From contig NZ_CP150274.1 in the NCBI RefSeq assembly GCF_037977055.1, positions 3,968,001 to 4,032,000 of the forward strand: a stretch of 64,000 bases of DNA. Direction: 5' to 3'. Of the stretch, positions 25,955 through 34,492 are shown one piece after another. Under the pieces are notes generated by a model. That model worked only from the letters and a program-made list of their open reading frames with translations. It searched no databases and was not told the origin of the DNA. This DNA comes from Paenibacillus sp. FSL K6-1096. GTDB taxonomy: Bacteria > Bacillota > Bacilli > Paenibacillales > Paenibacillaceae. Position 1 is the stretch's first letter. Every line of letters begins with the position of its first letter. The translations under genes and the position numbers were made by a program.

Positions 25955-28900
25955 TTATCCCACCCACTCCCGGCGCAGGGTGAACAGATCCTTCAGCTCG
26001 TCCGTAGACAGCTCTGTAATCCAGCCCTCGGAGCCGGAGATGACATCATCACTGAGCTGCTGCTTGCTCTCCAGCATCTCGTCAATCTTCTCCTCCAGCG
26101 TGCCGAGCGAGATGAACTTGTGCACCTGCACATCCCGGGTCTGGCCCATCCGGTAGGCCCGGTCGGTGGCCTGGTTCTCGACCGCCGGATTCCACCATCG
26201 GTCGAAGTGGAACACATGATTGGCGGCGGTCAGGTTGAGGCCAACCCCGCCCGCCTTGAGCGAGAGGATGAAGACATTCGGCTGGCCGGAAGGGCCTCCG
26301 GCGCTGTCTGCTGCGGCCCCGCCCGCAGGCGCCGCAGGAGCCTGGAACTGCTCGATCATCCGGTCGCGTGTCTTCTTCGGGGTGCTGCCGTTCAGGTACA
26401 GCACCGGCTCCTGCAGCTCCTGCCGGAGGACGGCCTGCAGCATCATGCCCATCCCGACATACTGGGTGAAGATCAGGCAGCGTTCGTTCTCTTCGCGCAG
26501 CTCGCGGACCATGGCGAGCAGCCTCTCCAGCTTGGCGGAGCGTTCGATCAGCGGTCCGGTGTCCAGTCCGCTGCCGTCCTCCGGCTGAGGCAGCGCCTCC
26601 TTGGTGAGCAGCGCCGGATGGTCGCAGAGCTGCTTCAGGCTGGTCAGGGCGGCCAGAATGGCGCCCTTACGCTCCATGCCCTCCAGCTTCTGCATCCGTT
26701 CCAGCAGCGTGTTCACATGCTGGTCGTAGAGGGCGGCCTGCTCTGCCGTCAGATGAATATACGTCTTCATCTCGTTCTTCTCCGGCAGATCGAGCTGAAT
26801 CGCCGGGTCCTTCTTCTTGCGCCGCAGCATGAACGGCTTGACCAGCCGCTGCAGATCGGCGGTCCGCTCGGCATTCCGCTCCTTCTCCACCGCTCCGGCG
26901 AACCGGTCCTGGAACCCCTTGGCGGTGCCCAGATAGCCCGGCGTAATGAAGTCATAGATCGACCACAGCTCGGACAGCCGGTTCTCAATCGGCGTTCCGG
27001 TCAGGGCGATCCGGTGCAGGGCCGGGAAGCTGCGCACGGCGGCGGACTGCTTCGTTCCGGCGTTCTTGATGTTCTGCGCTTCATCCAGGCATACGGCGGC
27101 CCAGGTGAACTGCTTCAGCAGCTCCTGATCCAGCGCCGCAGTCGCGTAGGAGGTCAGGACCACATCGGCCTGCGAGGCCGCGCCGTAGAAGTAACCGGCC
27201 TCCAGCCGTCTGCTTCCGTAATGCAGCATGACGTTCAGGGAAGGAGCGAAGCGCTGCAGCTCCTTCTGCCAGTTGCCGAGCACCGAGGTCGGGCAGATGA
27301 TCAGCGCCGGCCAGCCGGGCGGATCGGTCTGCCGCCGGGCGGCCGGTTCTCCGGAGGCCGCAGCTTCGGCCTCCAGCTCCTTCACGTGGAGCAGGTAGGC
27401 GATGAGCTGCACGGTTTTGCCGAGTCCCATGTCATCGGCGAGGCAAGCGCCCAGGCCGAAGCGGCGCAGGAACGCCAGCCAGGCGAAGCCCTCATGCTGG
27501 TAGCTGCGCAGCTCGGCGCGCAGGCCGGCGGGAATCTCTGGCTTCGGCCACTGGCTATGCTGGGCGAGCTGGCTGATCAGCTTCAGGAGATGCCCGTTCA
27601 GCTCGACTTCGAGCTTCACCCGGGCCGCCTCCGCTTCGGCCAGCTCCGCCGCTTCTTCCGGCGAGCCGCCGTCCTCTCCGCTGCTCAGCAGGTGCAGCTG
27701 GAGCACATCCTGGAAGGACAAGCCGCGCGACTTGTCCATCCCGGTCATGGCCCGCTGGATCTGCGCCAGCAGCGCAGGATCAAGCGCAATCCACTGGCCG
27801 CGGAACTGCACCAGCCGTTCCCCGCGCGCCACCAGATCAGCGAACTCCGCCTCGGACAGATCGGCGTCGCCGATGGAGATGCGCCAGTCGAAATCGACCA
27901 GCGCATCCAGACCGAACAGCGACTGCCCGCGGCCGCCCTCAGCGCTGCTTGAGCTGATCCGCGCCCGCAGGCGCGGCTTCCTGCGGCTGGCGGCTTCCCA
28001 CCACGCCGGCAGCAGCACCTGCCAGCCCGCCTCCAGCAGCAGGCGGCTGTCCACGCTCAGGAACCGCCACGCGGCCTCGCCGCTCAGCGGTTCCGCCAGC
28101 ACATCGGCGCCATGCCCGATGTGCTCCGGCAGGCTGCCGCGCAGCCGCGGCAGCCACCCGCCCGCCCGCTCGCGGACATGCGCGTCCCACGCGGCGGGCC
28201 ACTGGCCATGCGGCTCGCCGTCCCCGGAGAGCCGCAGCGGCACAAGCGCGGACTCGTCGCGCTTGTCCTGCAGGAGCAGCCGGAGCCGCCAATGCGGCAG
28301 GTCGGCGTCCGGCTCCAGCAGCTGCAGCACCGGCCGGAACGGCGCGGTGTCTGCCTTCCAGCCGATGGACATCAGCCAGCTGTCTTCGTCCATCCCGGCC
28401 GCTGCGCTCTGGTTCCCGCTGAACAGCAGCGGGAACTCACTGCGCAGGTCACCGGCCTGCGCCTCGGTGCCGTAATGCCGCTGGAAGACCGCCGCCGAGA
28501 AGGCGGCCTCCAGCCCTGCGGCGAATGTGCTGCGCTCCTGCAGGCTGTGCAGCGCAGCCGCATCGTCCCAGTCAGCTTCGGCGGCGGCCGCCAGCGCCTT
28601 CCCGTCCCAGGCCCAGCGGAGCTGGCCTTCCCGGTAGGCTGCAAGGCTGGGCGCGTACCGCTTCGTCTCCAGCAGGTCCGCCAGCAGCGGGGCCAGCTTG
28701 ATCATCAGCTTCGCATCGCCCTGCCAGCTCCAGCCGACATGGCGGAGCAGCCGCAGATCGGCGAAGAACGGAATCACCTGCTCGGCGGGGAGCACCACCA
28801 GCTCGACATCATCGGCCTTCGAGGTGCCCAGCTCCGTACCGTAGAAGGATTCCTCATGCCAGGCGAACAGCTGATGCTTGAGCAGGACGCCAGGCATGTA

Positions 28901-28990
28901 ATCATCCCGGTCATCCACCCCATAGATCAGCGCGTCCCCATACTGGCTCAGGGCCAGCTGGACTGTAATATTTCGCATCATTGTCGTCAT
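25955..28990 (-). CDS. SNF2-family helicase-like ATPase (YwqA type)
   Basis: 1011 residues. An N-terminal half specific to bacterial SNF2 proteins (about 1-480) is followed by a two-lobed Swi2/Snf2 motor. Seen motifs: 'ADDMGLGKTVQLIAYLL' (about 515-531), 'DEAQNIKN' (about 636), 'ALTGTPIENRLSELWSIYDF', 'LIFTQYVGMG' and the motif V-VI block 'SLKAGGVGLNLTAANHVFHF'…'DRAYRMGQ'. Such motors translocate on double-stranded DNA or displace bound proteins. The start overlaps the stop of the SWIM gene by four bases (28987-28990), a coupled pair known in B. subtilis as ywqA-ywqB. The cellular role of the pair is not established to my knowledge. Confidence 0.93.
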   Translation of the reverse strand: MTTMMRNITVQLALSQYGDALIYGVDDRDDYMPGVLLKHQLFAWHEESFYGTELGTSKADDVELVVLPAEQVIPFFADLRLLRHVGWSWQGDAKLMIKLAPLLADLLETKRYAPSLAAYREGQLRWAWDGKALAAAAEADWDDAAALHSLQERSTFAAGLEAAFSAAVFQRHYGTEAQAGDLRSEFPLLFSGNQSAAAGMDEDSWLMSIGWKADTAPFRPVLQLLEPDADLPHWRLRLLLQDKRDESALVPLRLSGDGEPHGQWPAAWDAHVRERAGGWLPRLRGSLPEHIGHGADVLAEPLSGEAAWRFLSVDSRLLLEAGWQVLLPAWWEAASRRKPRLRARISSSSAEGGRGQSLFGLDALVDFDWRISIGDADLSEAEFADLVARGERLVQFRGQWIALDPALLAQIQRAMTGMDKSRGLSFQDVLQLHLLSSGEDGGSPEEAAELAEAEAARVKLEVELNGHLLKLISQLAQHSQWPKPEIPAGLRAELRSYQHEGFAWLAFLRRFGLGACLADDMGLGKTVQLIAYLLHVKELEAEAAASGEPAARRQTDPPGWPALIICPTSVLGNWQKELQRFAPSLNVMLHYGSRRLEAGYFYGAASQADVVLTSYATAALDQELLKQFTWAAVCLDEAQNIKNAGTKQSAAVRSFPALHRIALTGTPIENRLSELWSIYDFITPGYLGTAKGFQDRFAGAVEKERNAERTADLQRLVKPFMLRRKKKDPAIQLDLPEKNEMKTYIHLTAEQAALYDQHVNTLLERMQKLEGMERKGAILAALTSLKQLCDHPALLTKEALPQPEDGSGLDTGPLIERSAKLERLLAMVRELREENERCLIFTQYVGMGMMLQAVLRQELQEPVLYLNGSTPKKTRDRMIEQFQAPAAPAGGAAADSAGGPSGQPNVFILSLKAGGVGLNLTAANHVFHFDRWWNPAVENQATDRAYRMGQTRDVQVHKFISLGTLEEKIDEMLESKQQLSDDVISGSEGWITELSTDELKDLFTLRREWVG

Positions 28991-30624
28991 GGAATCAGTT
29001 TTCCCTTCCGCAGCTCCTCCTGGAGAGCGCGCAGCCGGCTGTGTCTGTCCGTGAAGTTATCCAGGAACTCGTTCCAGCGCGCTTCGCGTTTTGTTTTTTT
29101 GTACAGCTTCGCCAGGCGCTTCAGCAGCTTCACCGCCGCCTTATAGCTGTGCCGGTTCTTCTCCAGCACGAAGCGCTCCACCGCCTGATGATAGAACGGC
29201 AGGAGCAGCTCCGGCGCATTCTTCTCCACCGGCTGCAGGTCGCTCACCCGGAAGTGGGCAGGCGTGTGGCCGGCAGATAGCTGCATGTCCATCCATTCTT
29301 GCCATTTGCCGTAGGCCAGCAGTTGTTCTTCATAGATCTCGCGCGACAGCGGCAGCATGGCGGACAGGGTATCCCACATCTGCGGCTCCGTCTCAGGCAG
29401 ATGCCGGACCGCCTCATCCCAGCAGCCCGCATAATCCCGCAGATTATACAGGCGGCTGCTGAGCAGCGGCCCGATTGCGGCCAGCCACTGTGCCAGACGC
29501 TCCCACTGGCGGGCCTCCGCCAGCGGGGTCACGAAGCTCATCAGCTCCTCCGGGTGCAGCCCGGGCCGCTCCGCTGCGGTGCGCAGCTCCTCCAGGGCTG
29601 CGGCATCCTCGTGCAGGAGCGCAAGCATCCGGCTTCTGGCCAGCTGCAGGGCATGGCGGGGCACCCCGGCGCCCAGCTGTTCCTCCGCCTGCTGCAGCTC
29701 CTCCAGCTCACGGGTATACAGCTCGGTTCCGCTTAGATTCGGTGTAATCCAGTGCGTCCACAGCAGCGCATAACAAGCGGAAAAATAAGGCTGCTCCCGC
29801 GAGCGGTCACGGGCTTCCGTCAGCATCTCGCTGCGCATATAGGCGATGGTATCATAGATTCTGGGCCATTCCTCAGGAGCCTCCGCGAGCGGCAGGCCCT
29901 GCTTCATGAGGGCTGTAATCTGCTTTTGCAGCTCGGAGATGGCAATAGAGGTATAGTAGCCGACAGAATAACCAAGGGAATAGATATTGGAGGCCAGCGG
30001 CTGTCCTCCGGGTTTAATCAGGCTGTCCAGCACACATAGGCAGGCGTGGAGCTTGAACAGCTTGGCGGCAGCGGGAGCCAGCTTGGGCTGTGCCCCGGAG
30101 ATGGCGGCCAGCGCCCGCTCGGCATACTGCGGATTGCGTACCGTATGGGCCAGAGGCCCGATCGCCAGGTACATGAATTCACGCCACTGCTGCACCGTCC
30201 CTCCGGGAAGCTGGGCCGCCAGTGTCTTCAGCTGTTCATTGCGCTGACCGGGAGGAACAGTATCCGCATAAGACGGAATCTTAGGCCGGTCTACAAGGGC
30301 CTTGGCATTGGCGATGGAATGCACCGGCTTCTCCATCCGCTCGGCATAGCTCATCAGCACCGCCGCTATATGCTTGCACAGCCCGGATACGGGACAATCG
30401 CAGTGGCTCTCCTCCAGATCGTCCAGATCGATAGAGACCGCATAATCCTCCCTGCCCTCAACCAGCGACATGATCCGGTGCGGCGTAATCATCCGGAAGG
30501 CTTGGACCCGCTGCTGCTTATAATATTGAAATCCCCGTTTCAGGGTCAGATCATCGAAATTGCTGGCGACCTCCGAGATCAGCTTGTCCCATCCGGCATC
30601 GTCCAGCTCATATTGTTGCTGCAT
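28987..30624 (-). CDS. SWIM zinc-finger protein (YwqB type)
   Basis: 545 residues from ATG 30624, behind AGGAGAACG; the frame upstream has no site. The SWIM finger is Cys75-x-Cys77-x5-Cys83-x-His85 ('CDCPVSGLCKH'), preceded by the typical 'YAVSIDLDDLEESH' strand pair. The remainder is mostly helical without recognisable motifs. SWIM fingers bind DNA or proteins and often accompany SNF2 motors. It is the first gene of a two-gene operon with the SNF2 motor and probably loads or targets it. Confidence 0.88.
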   Translation of the reverse strand: MQQQYELDDAGWDKLISEVASNFDDLTLKRGFQYYKQQRVQAFRMITPHRIMSLVEGREDYAVSIDLDDLEESHCDCPVSGLCKHIAAVLMSYAERMEKPVHSIANAKALVDRPKIPSYADTVPPGQRNEQLKTLAAQLPGGTVQQWREFMYLAIGPLAHTVRNPQYAERALAAISGAQPKLAPAAAKLFKLHACLCVLDSLIKPGGQPLASNIYSLGYSVGYYTSIAISELQKQITALMKQGLPLAEAPEEWPRIYDTIAYMRSEMLTEARDRSREQPYFSACYALLWTHWITPNLSGTELYTRELEELQQAEEQLGAGVPRHALQLARSRMLALLHEDAAALEELRTAAERPGLHPEELMSFVTPLAEARQWERLAQWLAAIGPLLSSRLYNLRDYAGCWDEAVRHLPETEPQMWDTLSAMLPLSREIYEEQLLAYGKWQEWMDMQLSAGHTPAHFRVSDLQPVEKNAPELLLPFYHQAVERFVLEKNRHSYKAAVKLLKRLAKLYKKTKREARWNEFLDNFTDRHSRLRALQEELRKGKLIP

Positions 30625-30709
30625 GGCTATCGTTCTCCTGTAGCAGATTGGGTGAATCCGTCGTTCCATTATATCATTTTTGTATAGCGTATCCCGGAAA
30701 AGTCTGAAA

Positions 30710-30945
30710 TCCTGTCAGGTATGATATGGCTGACAGCCAGAGGGGGCCATGCTCGTACATTGTAGTGAAATCCTGCAAAATGTGCAGCAATACTGTTTAA
30801 TAGAAGTGACCGATGCTGAAATCCTGCATGAAATGCAACAAAGCCAGCTCTAACCTGCTTTAAACACCGGAATTCCTGCAATTTATGCAACAATGTGCCG
30901 TAGCCCATAAGATTTTTAAGAAAAATCCTGCAAGAAATGCAACAA
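30710..30945 (+). repeat. 51/52-bp palindrome array, family B (TCCTGCA…ATGCAACAA)
   Basis: Units start with TCCTGC at 30771, 30822, 30874 and 30926; a weaker one (TCCTGT) is at 30710. The steps are 61, 51, 52 and 52 bases. The best copy is TCCTGCAAGAAATGCAACAA; all have TGCA twice in inverted arrangement, preceded by GAAA. Family B shares no sequence with families A and C but has the same pitch. The array begins about 85 bases upstream of the SWIM gene and ends inside the start of a gene fragment. Confidence 0.7.
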
Positions 30946-31233
30946 TGTGTAGTTACGCCTGATTTCAAGACCGACCTCTATAACGAAGGCTTCCCGGCGG
31001 GAACGTATAATATGGGAACGATTGTTGATATGAAGGCTGTTGCAGGTACAGACAGCAGCTTAACCGTGCGGATTGTCCAGAGAGTGACTGCAGAGGATGA
31101 GTACAAGGTGAAGGTGGAGCGGTGGAATTTTGTTTTTGGGCAGGGGGCCATCCAATCTGTGAAGGTTGTACCGGACACTGCAAAATATCTGGACCGGTAC
31201 ACCCTTTTCCCGGGAGCTGACTTTGGGATATAG
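30937..31233 (+). pseudogene. 3' fragment of an unknown gene, 5' end lost at the family B array
   Basis: A 98-codon frame to TAG 31233. From about 'FKTDLYNEGFPAGTYNMGTI' on it has the composition of a real protein (soluble, mixed alpha/beta). Its only upstream ATG (30937) belongs to the last family B repeat (AATGCAACAATG) and has no ribosome-binding site. I read it as the C-terminal end of a gene whose start was lost when the array formed or inserted. I do not recognise the family. It could also be a real short gene with a poor start. Confidence 0.4.
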
Positions 31234-31238
31234 GTTCC

Positions 31239-31466
31239 TTACTCCGGGATTGCCCGGATTAGCTCGGTGTAAGAGAGGCCGGGGAATTTAAATGTTGTTA
31301 CAGTGCCGTCGCTAAGCCTGTGATATCTGCTTCCGAAGCCTGCCATATGGCGGTGGCATCGGCAACGAAATGGCTAGCGGGCCGGGCTGGAAGCAGGGGC
31401 TGCCAGAATAACGTTGGGAAGCAGGAATAAGAAAGTCATGCAGACAGAAAGCATTTTCTTAAGCAT
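31239..31466 (-). pseudogene. Small secreted protein gene interrupted by an amber codon
   Basis: ATG 31466 opens a signal peptide (MLKK, then a hydrophobic run with 'FLFLLPNVILAAP' and a likely cut after Ala-Ala). Codon 31 is TAG (31374-31376). The same frame then continues open for 44 codons ('MAGFGSRYHRLSDGTVTTFK', 'FPGLSYTELIRAIPE') to TAA. In total 75 codons with a single nonsense codon, so recent inactivation is likely. Upstream is GGAAGGGG. I do not recognise the family. A sequencing error at one base would make it an intact gene. Confidence 0.45.
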
Positions 31467-31544
31467 ATACAGTCATCCCCTTCCAGTAATTTGATATATT
31501 GATTATATCGTGAAATTAAAATTAGCATAGGTATGGGGGGAAGC

Positions 31545-32027
31545 ATGAACAAAAAGGACTGGATTGTAGTAGCTTTAGTAGTTTCTCTATTCGGAAATGC
31601 TATGTTTTTTATGGAGTCTAAGCGTGTCAGCAGGAATGAAGAGTTGAGACATGAATTACTGAATGCTTATATTCAACGAGATCTGGTGCAACTTGAGGAA
31701 ACTATACAATATCAGCAAGATCATAATTGGGAAAATGAAACTCTTGTTACACAGAAGCTGGATGATGCGATCGATTCGATTATCCTGCACAGTGGAATGG
31801 AAAGCGATAAGGAGAAGGAGAATATCCTAATGAAATTGTACGATTATATAAATGAGTTTAAGGCGGGTGACCCTACTTTTGATGTTAGCCTAGATGATAA
31901 GCAACGTGCTGATTACACCCATTTAGCTCAAAAGCTGCGTACTAACGGATGGAATTACGGTGTTGGATATGATACAAACTGGGATGCTTTCGCTTCAAAA
32001 GTAAACAAGCTCATAGGAGGGTCATAG
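31545..32027 (+). CDS. Hypothetical membrane-anchored protein
   Basis: 160 residues from ATG 31545, behind GGGGGGAAG; ATG 31533 is in frame but inside the site. One N-terminal hydrophobic segment (about 5-23) could anchor it or be an uncut signal. The rest is hydrophilic and helical ('ELRHELLNAYIQRDLVQLEE' suggests a coiled coil, about 35-60) and ends with 'GGS'. The codon use is more AT-rich than in its neighbours, which hints at a different origin. I recognise no family. Confidence 0.65.
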   Translation: MNKKDWIVVALVVSLFGNAMFFMESKRVSRNEELRHELLNAYIQRDLVQLEETIQYQQDHNWENETLVTQKLDDAIDSIILHSGMESDKEKENILMKLYDYINEFKAGDPTFDVSLDDKQRADYTHLAQKLRTNGWNYGVGYDTNWDAFASKVNKLIGGS

Positions 32028-32047
32028 AATTCTTCACCCTGGCCCGG

Positions 32048-32088
32048 AAAAAAGCCCTCCAGATGCCTTTATGGCTGGTAGAGGGCTT
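32048..32088 (-). terminator. Intrinsic terminator after the AraC/GyrI gene
   Basis: Minus strand: AAGCCCTC pairs with GAGGGCTT, followed by TTTTCCGG, 15 bases beyond the stop codon. Confidence 0.8.
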
Positions 32089-32102
32089 ATAGGGGTTGTA
32101 TT

Positions 32103-32981
32103 TTATTTTTTCGCTACAGGAATCCATACCTCGCAGATACATTCATCGTGCTCATCATTCGTCCAGAAGTATTTCTCGATGCACGGACCTTCTACTTGCT
32201 CAAAGCCTGACGACGGGAACCATTCCGCATAGATCCGTCGCCACACATTCTTAATGTCTGATCCCAGCTCCGGGTCATTTGGCACTTTATCCAGGCAATC
32301 GAATACAGCATACGTCTGGTCGGGTATAGTCAGCTTCACCAGCTCTTCCGGGATCTCCATTCCTTCCGGCAGTTCCATTCCCATCAGATACCGCTTGGTC
32401 CCATCCTCACGGAAGTCGTAATAATAGCCGAACAGCAGCGAGCCCGCAGGTCTGCCTGCCATTTCGTTAATGCGGTCATGCGTCCCATCGTTCCAGATCT
32501 TCTCTACAAACGCAGGAATTTCACTATAAGCATCCTGGTGGATAATAACCTCCTGCCCTATGACGCTATAGCCCTTCTCTTCAACCATCCTGTAATTCAT
32601 TTCGCTTTCCCCTTTGATCTGAATTTGAAAGGAGATGCGGGGGAACGATTTGAGCTTCACATTCGGCTTCTTCGCCATATTCGGAGTCACTCCATGCACA
32701 CGCTGGAACGCTCTTGCGAAGGACTCCGGCGTCTCGTACCCGTACTTCAGCGCAATGTCGATCACCTTGCCGTCCGTTCCTGCCAGCTCTTCCGCCGCCA
32801 GTGTAAGCCTCCGGTTGCGTACATATTCGGTAACAGTGAAGCCCGTCAAGGCATGGAACATCCGCTGAAAATGGTACTTCGAGGTCATCGCCGCTCCGGC
32901 AATCTCCTCGACGCCGATGGCGTTATGCAGATTCTGCTCTACGTAATCAATCGCCTGCTGGAGCAGCCGTATCGTCTCCAT
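32103..32981 (-). CDS. AraC-family regulator with GyrI-like effector domain
   Basis: 292 residues. The AraC double HTH is N-terminal (about 5-105: 'VEEIAGAAMTSKYHFQRMFH', 'VIDIALKYGYETPESFARAF'). A GyrI-like (AraC_E_bind) domain follows (about 128-290). This order is the Rob/BltR-like layout, in which the second domain binds hydrophobic or cationic compounds and the protein activates stress or efflux genes. ATG 32981 has GGGAGATGAGG in front. No efflux gene is adjacent, so the target is unclear. Confidence 0.9.
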   Translation of the reverse strand: METIRLLQQAIDYVEQNLHNAIGVEEIAGAAMTSKYHFQRMFHALTGFTVTEYVRNRRLTLAAEELAGTDGKVIDIALKYGYETPESFARAFQRVHGVTPNMAKKPNVKLKSFPRISFQIQIKGESEMNYRMVEEKGYSVIGQEVIIHQDAYSEIPAFVEKIWNDGTHDRINEMAGRPAGSLLFGYYYDFREDGTKRYLMGMELPEGMEIPEELVKLTIPDQTYAVFDCLDKVPNDPELGSDIKNVWRRIYAEWFPSSGFEQVEGPCIEKYFWTNDEHDECICEVWIPVAKK

Positions 32982-33277
32982 CTCCTCATCTCCCTTTCAA
33001 TATTCATTGTAAAGAAGCGGGCAGGGCGGGGCCTGACCGGGAATGCTCTGAGTTGTCCGGACTTTTGATCATATATTCCATTCTATGCGTTTCCTGAAAC
33101 CCGAGGCTGTTACCCTGAAGGTCTGAACGTACACTAACCCGGATAAAGATAGTTCATTCAAGCAGTCCATTCTAGCATTAATAGGTGCTGTTTTTCCACT
33201 TTTTTCCGAACACCGCCCGAATACCGGCTATACCCTTAACCTCACTGTCGTAATCTTGCTCTCCTATTTCAATAGGC
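32982..33277. other. Intergenic region between AraC/GyrI and adaA
   Basis: About 300 bases between divergent genes. It contains no convincing frame and no array repeat. Promoters for both directions must lie here; only the adaA side has a recognisable element (33278-33306). Confidence 0.5.
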
Positions 33278-33306
33278 TGCATAAGCCGGAACGAATCGTT
33301 TATACT
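33278..33306 (+). promoter_or_regulatory. Candidate promoter of the ada operon
   Basis: A good -10 (TATACT at 33301) has a poor -35 (TGCATA) 17 bases upstream. That fits a promoter that needs an activator, such as methylated AdaA itself, and lies 30 bases before the adaA start codon. Confidence 0.45.
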
Positions 33307-33336
33307 GGCGGTAAGAGATGAGGGGGAGGTGATGGA

Positions 33337-33927
33337 GTGGACCCGCAATTGTTCGAACGCATCTATGAAACGGTGGTGCGGCGCGAGCCGACGTATGACG
33401 GGATCTACTATACGGCGGTGCTGACAACGCATATTGTCTGCCGTCCATCCTGCCGGGCCCGGACGCCGAAGGCCTCAAATGTGGTGTTCTACGGCTCCTT
33501 GCAGGAGGCTGTAGCGGCGGGCTTCCGGCCCTGCAAAAGATGCCGCCCCGAGGAAGGAGGCACCCTCCGGCCGGACGCGGTGCTGGCGGCGCAGACGGAT
33601 GCGATTATGGACGGGCAGTTCGGCCGCAAGCTGACTCTGGAGGCGATGGCGGCCGAGCTGAAGGTCAGCCCGTTCCACCTGCAGCGGACGTATAAGCGCG
33701 TTACCGGCCAGTCGCCGGCAGCGCGGCTGGATGCGCTGCGCGCGGAGGAGGCCGGCAGGCTGCTGACGGAGACGGAGGCGGGAGTGGCAGAGGTCGGCGG
33801 GGCCGTGGGGTTCCGCACTCCCTCCCATTTTGCCGCCTGGTTCTTGAAGAAGACGGGGCTATCCCCTACAGAATACCGTACCAAGCATAAAAAAGGAGGA
33901 GATCCGCATGAAGCCAAGCCGGAGTAA
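33337..33927 (+). CDS. adaA: Methylphosphotriester-DNA methyltransferase and activator AdaA
   Basis: 196 residues from GTG 33337, behind GGGGGAGGTGATGG. The N-terminal Ada zinc domain has Cys35, Cys39, Cys66 and Cys69 ('VCRPSC', 'PCKRC'). Cys35 would take the methyl group from phosphotriesters. An AraC-type HTH follows (about 95-190: 'TLEAMAAELKVSPFHLQRTY', 'VAEVGGAVGFRTPSHFAAWF'). Once methylated, the protein becomes an activator of the adaptive response. Length is close to B. subtilis AdaA (211). The gene overlaps adaB by 20 bases. Confidence 0.94.
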   Translation: MDPQLFERIYETVVRREPTYDGIYYTAVLTTHIVCRPSCRARTPKASNVVFYGSLQEAVAAGFRPCKRCRPEEGGTLRPDAVLAAQTDAIMDGQFGRKLTLEAMAAELKVSPFHLQRTYKRVTGQSPAARLDALRAEEAGRLLTETEAGVAEVGGAVGFRTPSHFAAWFLKKTGLSPTEYRTKHKKGGDPHEAKPE

Positions 33928-34492
33928 CAGCCGGAGTACAAATACTGTCACGATTTATCATCATACCCTGAATCCCGGAAACGGGGAGTGGACCCTGTGG
34001 GCCAGCGATAAAGGCCTGATCCGAGTATCCTTCCCGCAGGATGAAGGGCAATTACCCGCCTCCTGGTTGAAAATGTATGCGCCTGCCCATGAGCTCATTG
34101 AGGATGCCAAGAAATTTGAGCAGCTTGGGGTGATCACGCTGCTGGAGCGGTATTTTGCCGGAGAACCGGTGGACTTCAGCAGTGTGGAGCTGGATCTGTG
34201 GGGCACCCCGTTTCAGCAGGAGGTGTGGCGGGGGCTGCTTACAATCCCGCATGGTGAGACGGCCAGCTACAAGCAATTGGCTGAGCGTATCGGCAGACCG
34301 TTGGCGGTTCGTGCTGTCGGTGCGGCCAACGGCCAGAACCCGGTGCCGGTCATTGTACCCTGCCACCGGGTGATTGGTGCGAACGGTACCTTAACCGGCT
34401 TCCGGGGCGGACTCCAGATGAAGCAGGAATTGCTTGAGCTGGAAGGCATTCTGAATGTGAAGGCGGCGGGGCATGAACGATTTGCTTTTTGA
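33908..34492 (+). CDS. adaB: Methylated-DNA--protein-cysteine methyltransferase AdaB
   Basis: 194 residues from ATG 33908, behind AAGGAGGAG located inside the end of adaA. The C-terminal domain has the active site 'VPCHRVIG' with Cys152, and the helix 'GTPFQQEVWRGLLTIPHGET' in front. It removes methyl groups from O6-methylguanine by suicide transfer to Cys152. It overlaps adaA at one end and alkA at the other, so the three genes form a tight operon. Confidence 0.95.
   Translation: MKPSRSNSRSTNTVTIYHHTLNPGNGEWTLWASDKGLIRVSFPQDEGQLPASWLKMYAPAHELIEDAKKFEQLGVITLLERYFAGEPVDFSSVELDLWGTPFQQEVWRGLLTIPHGETASYKQLAERIGRPLAVRAVGAANGQNPVPVIVPCHRVIGANGTLTGFRGGLQMKQELLELEGILNVKAAGHERFAF

Noticed and set aside
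25796..27952. 718-residue plus-strand ORF opposite the SNF2 gene, and other long antisense ORFs at 1000-2619, 26220-29146 and 42615-44147
   Set aside because: GC-rich coding strands leave long antisense frames. The minus- or plus-strand partners carry clear family motifs, and the antisense products have none.
25955..30624. Phage-defence island around the SNF2/SWIM genes
   Set aside because: DISARM-like systems need a methylase and phospholipase-D or DUF1998 genes; none is near. The pair matches a common Bacillales housekeeping arrangement.
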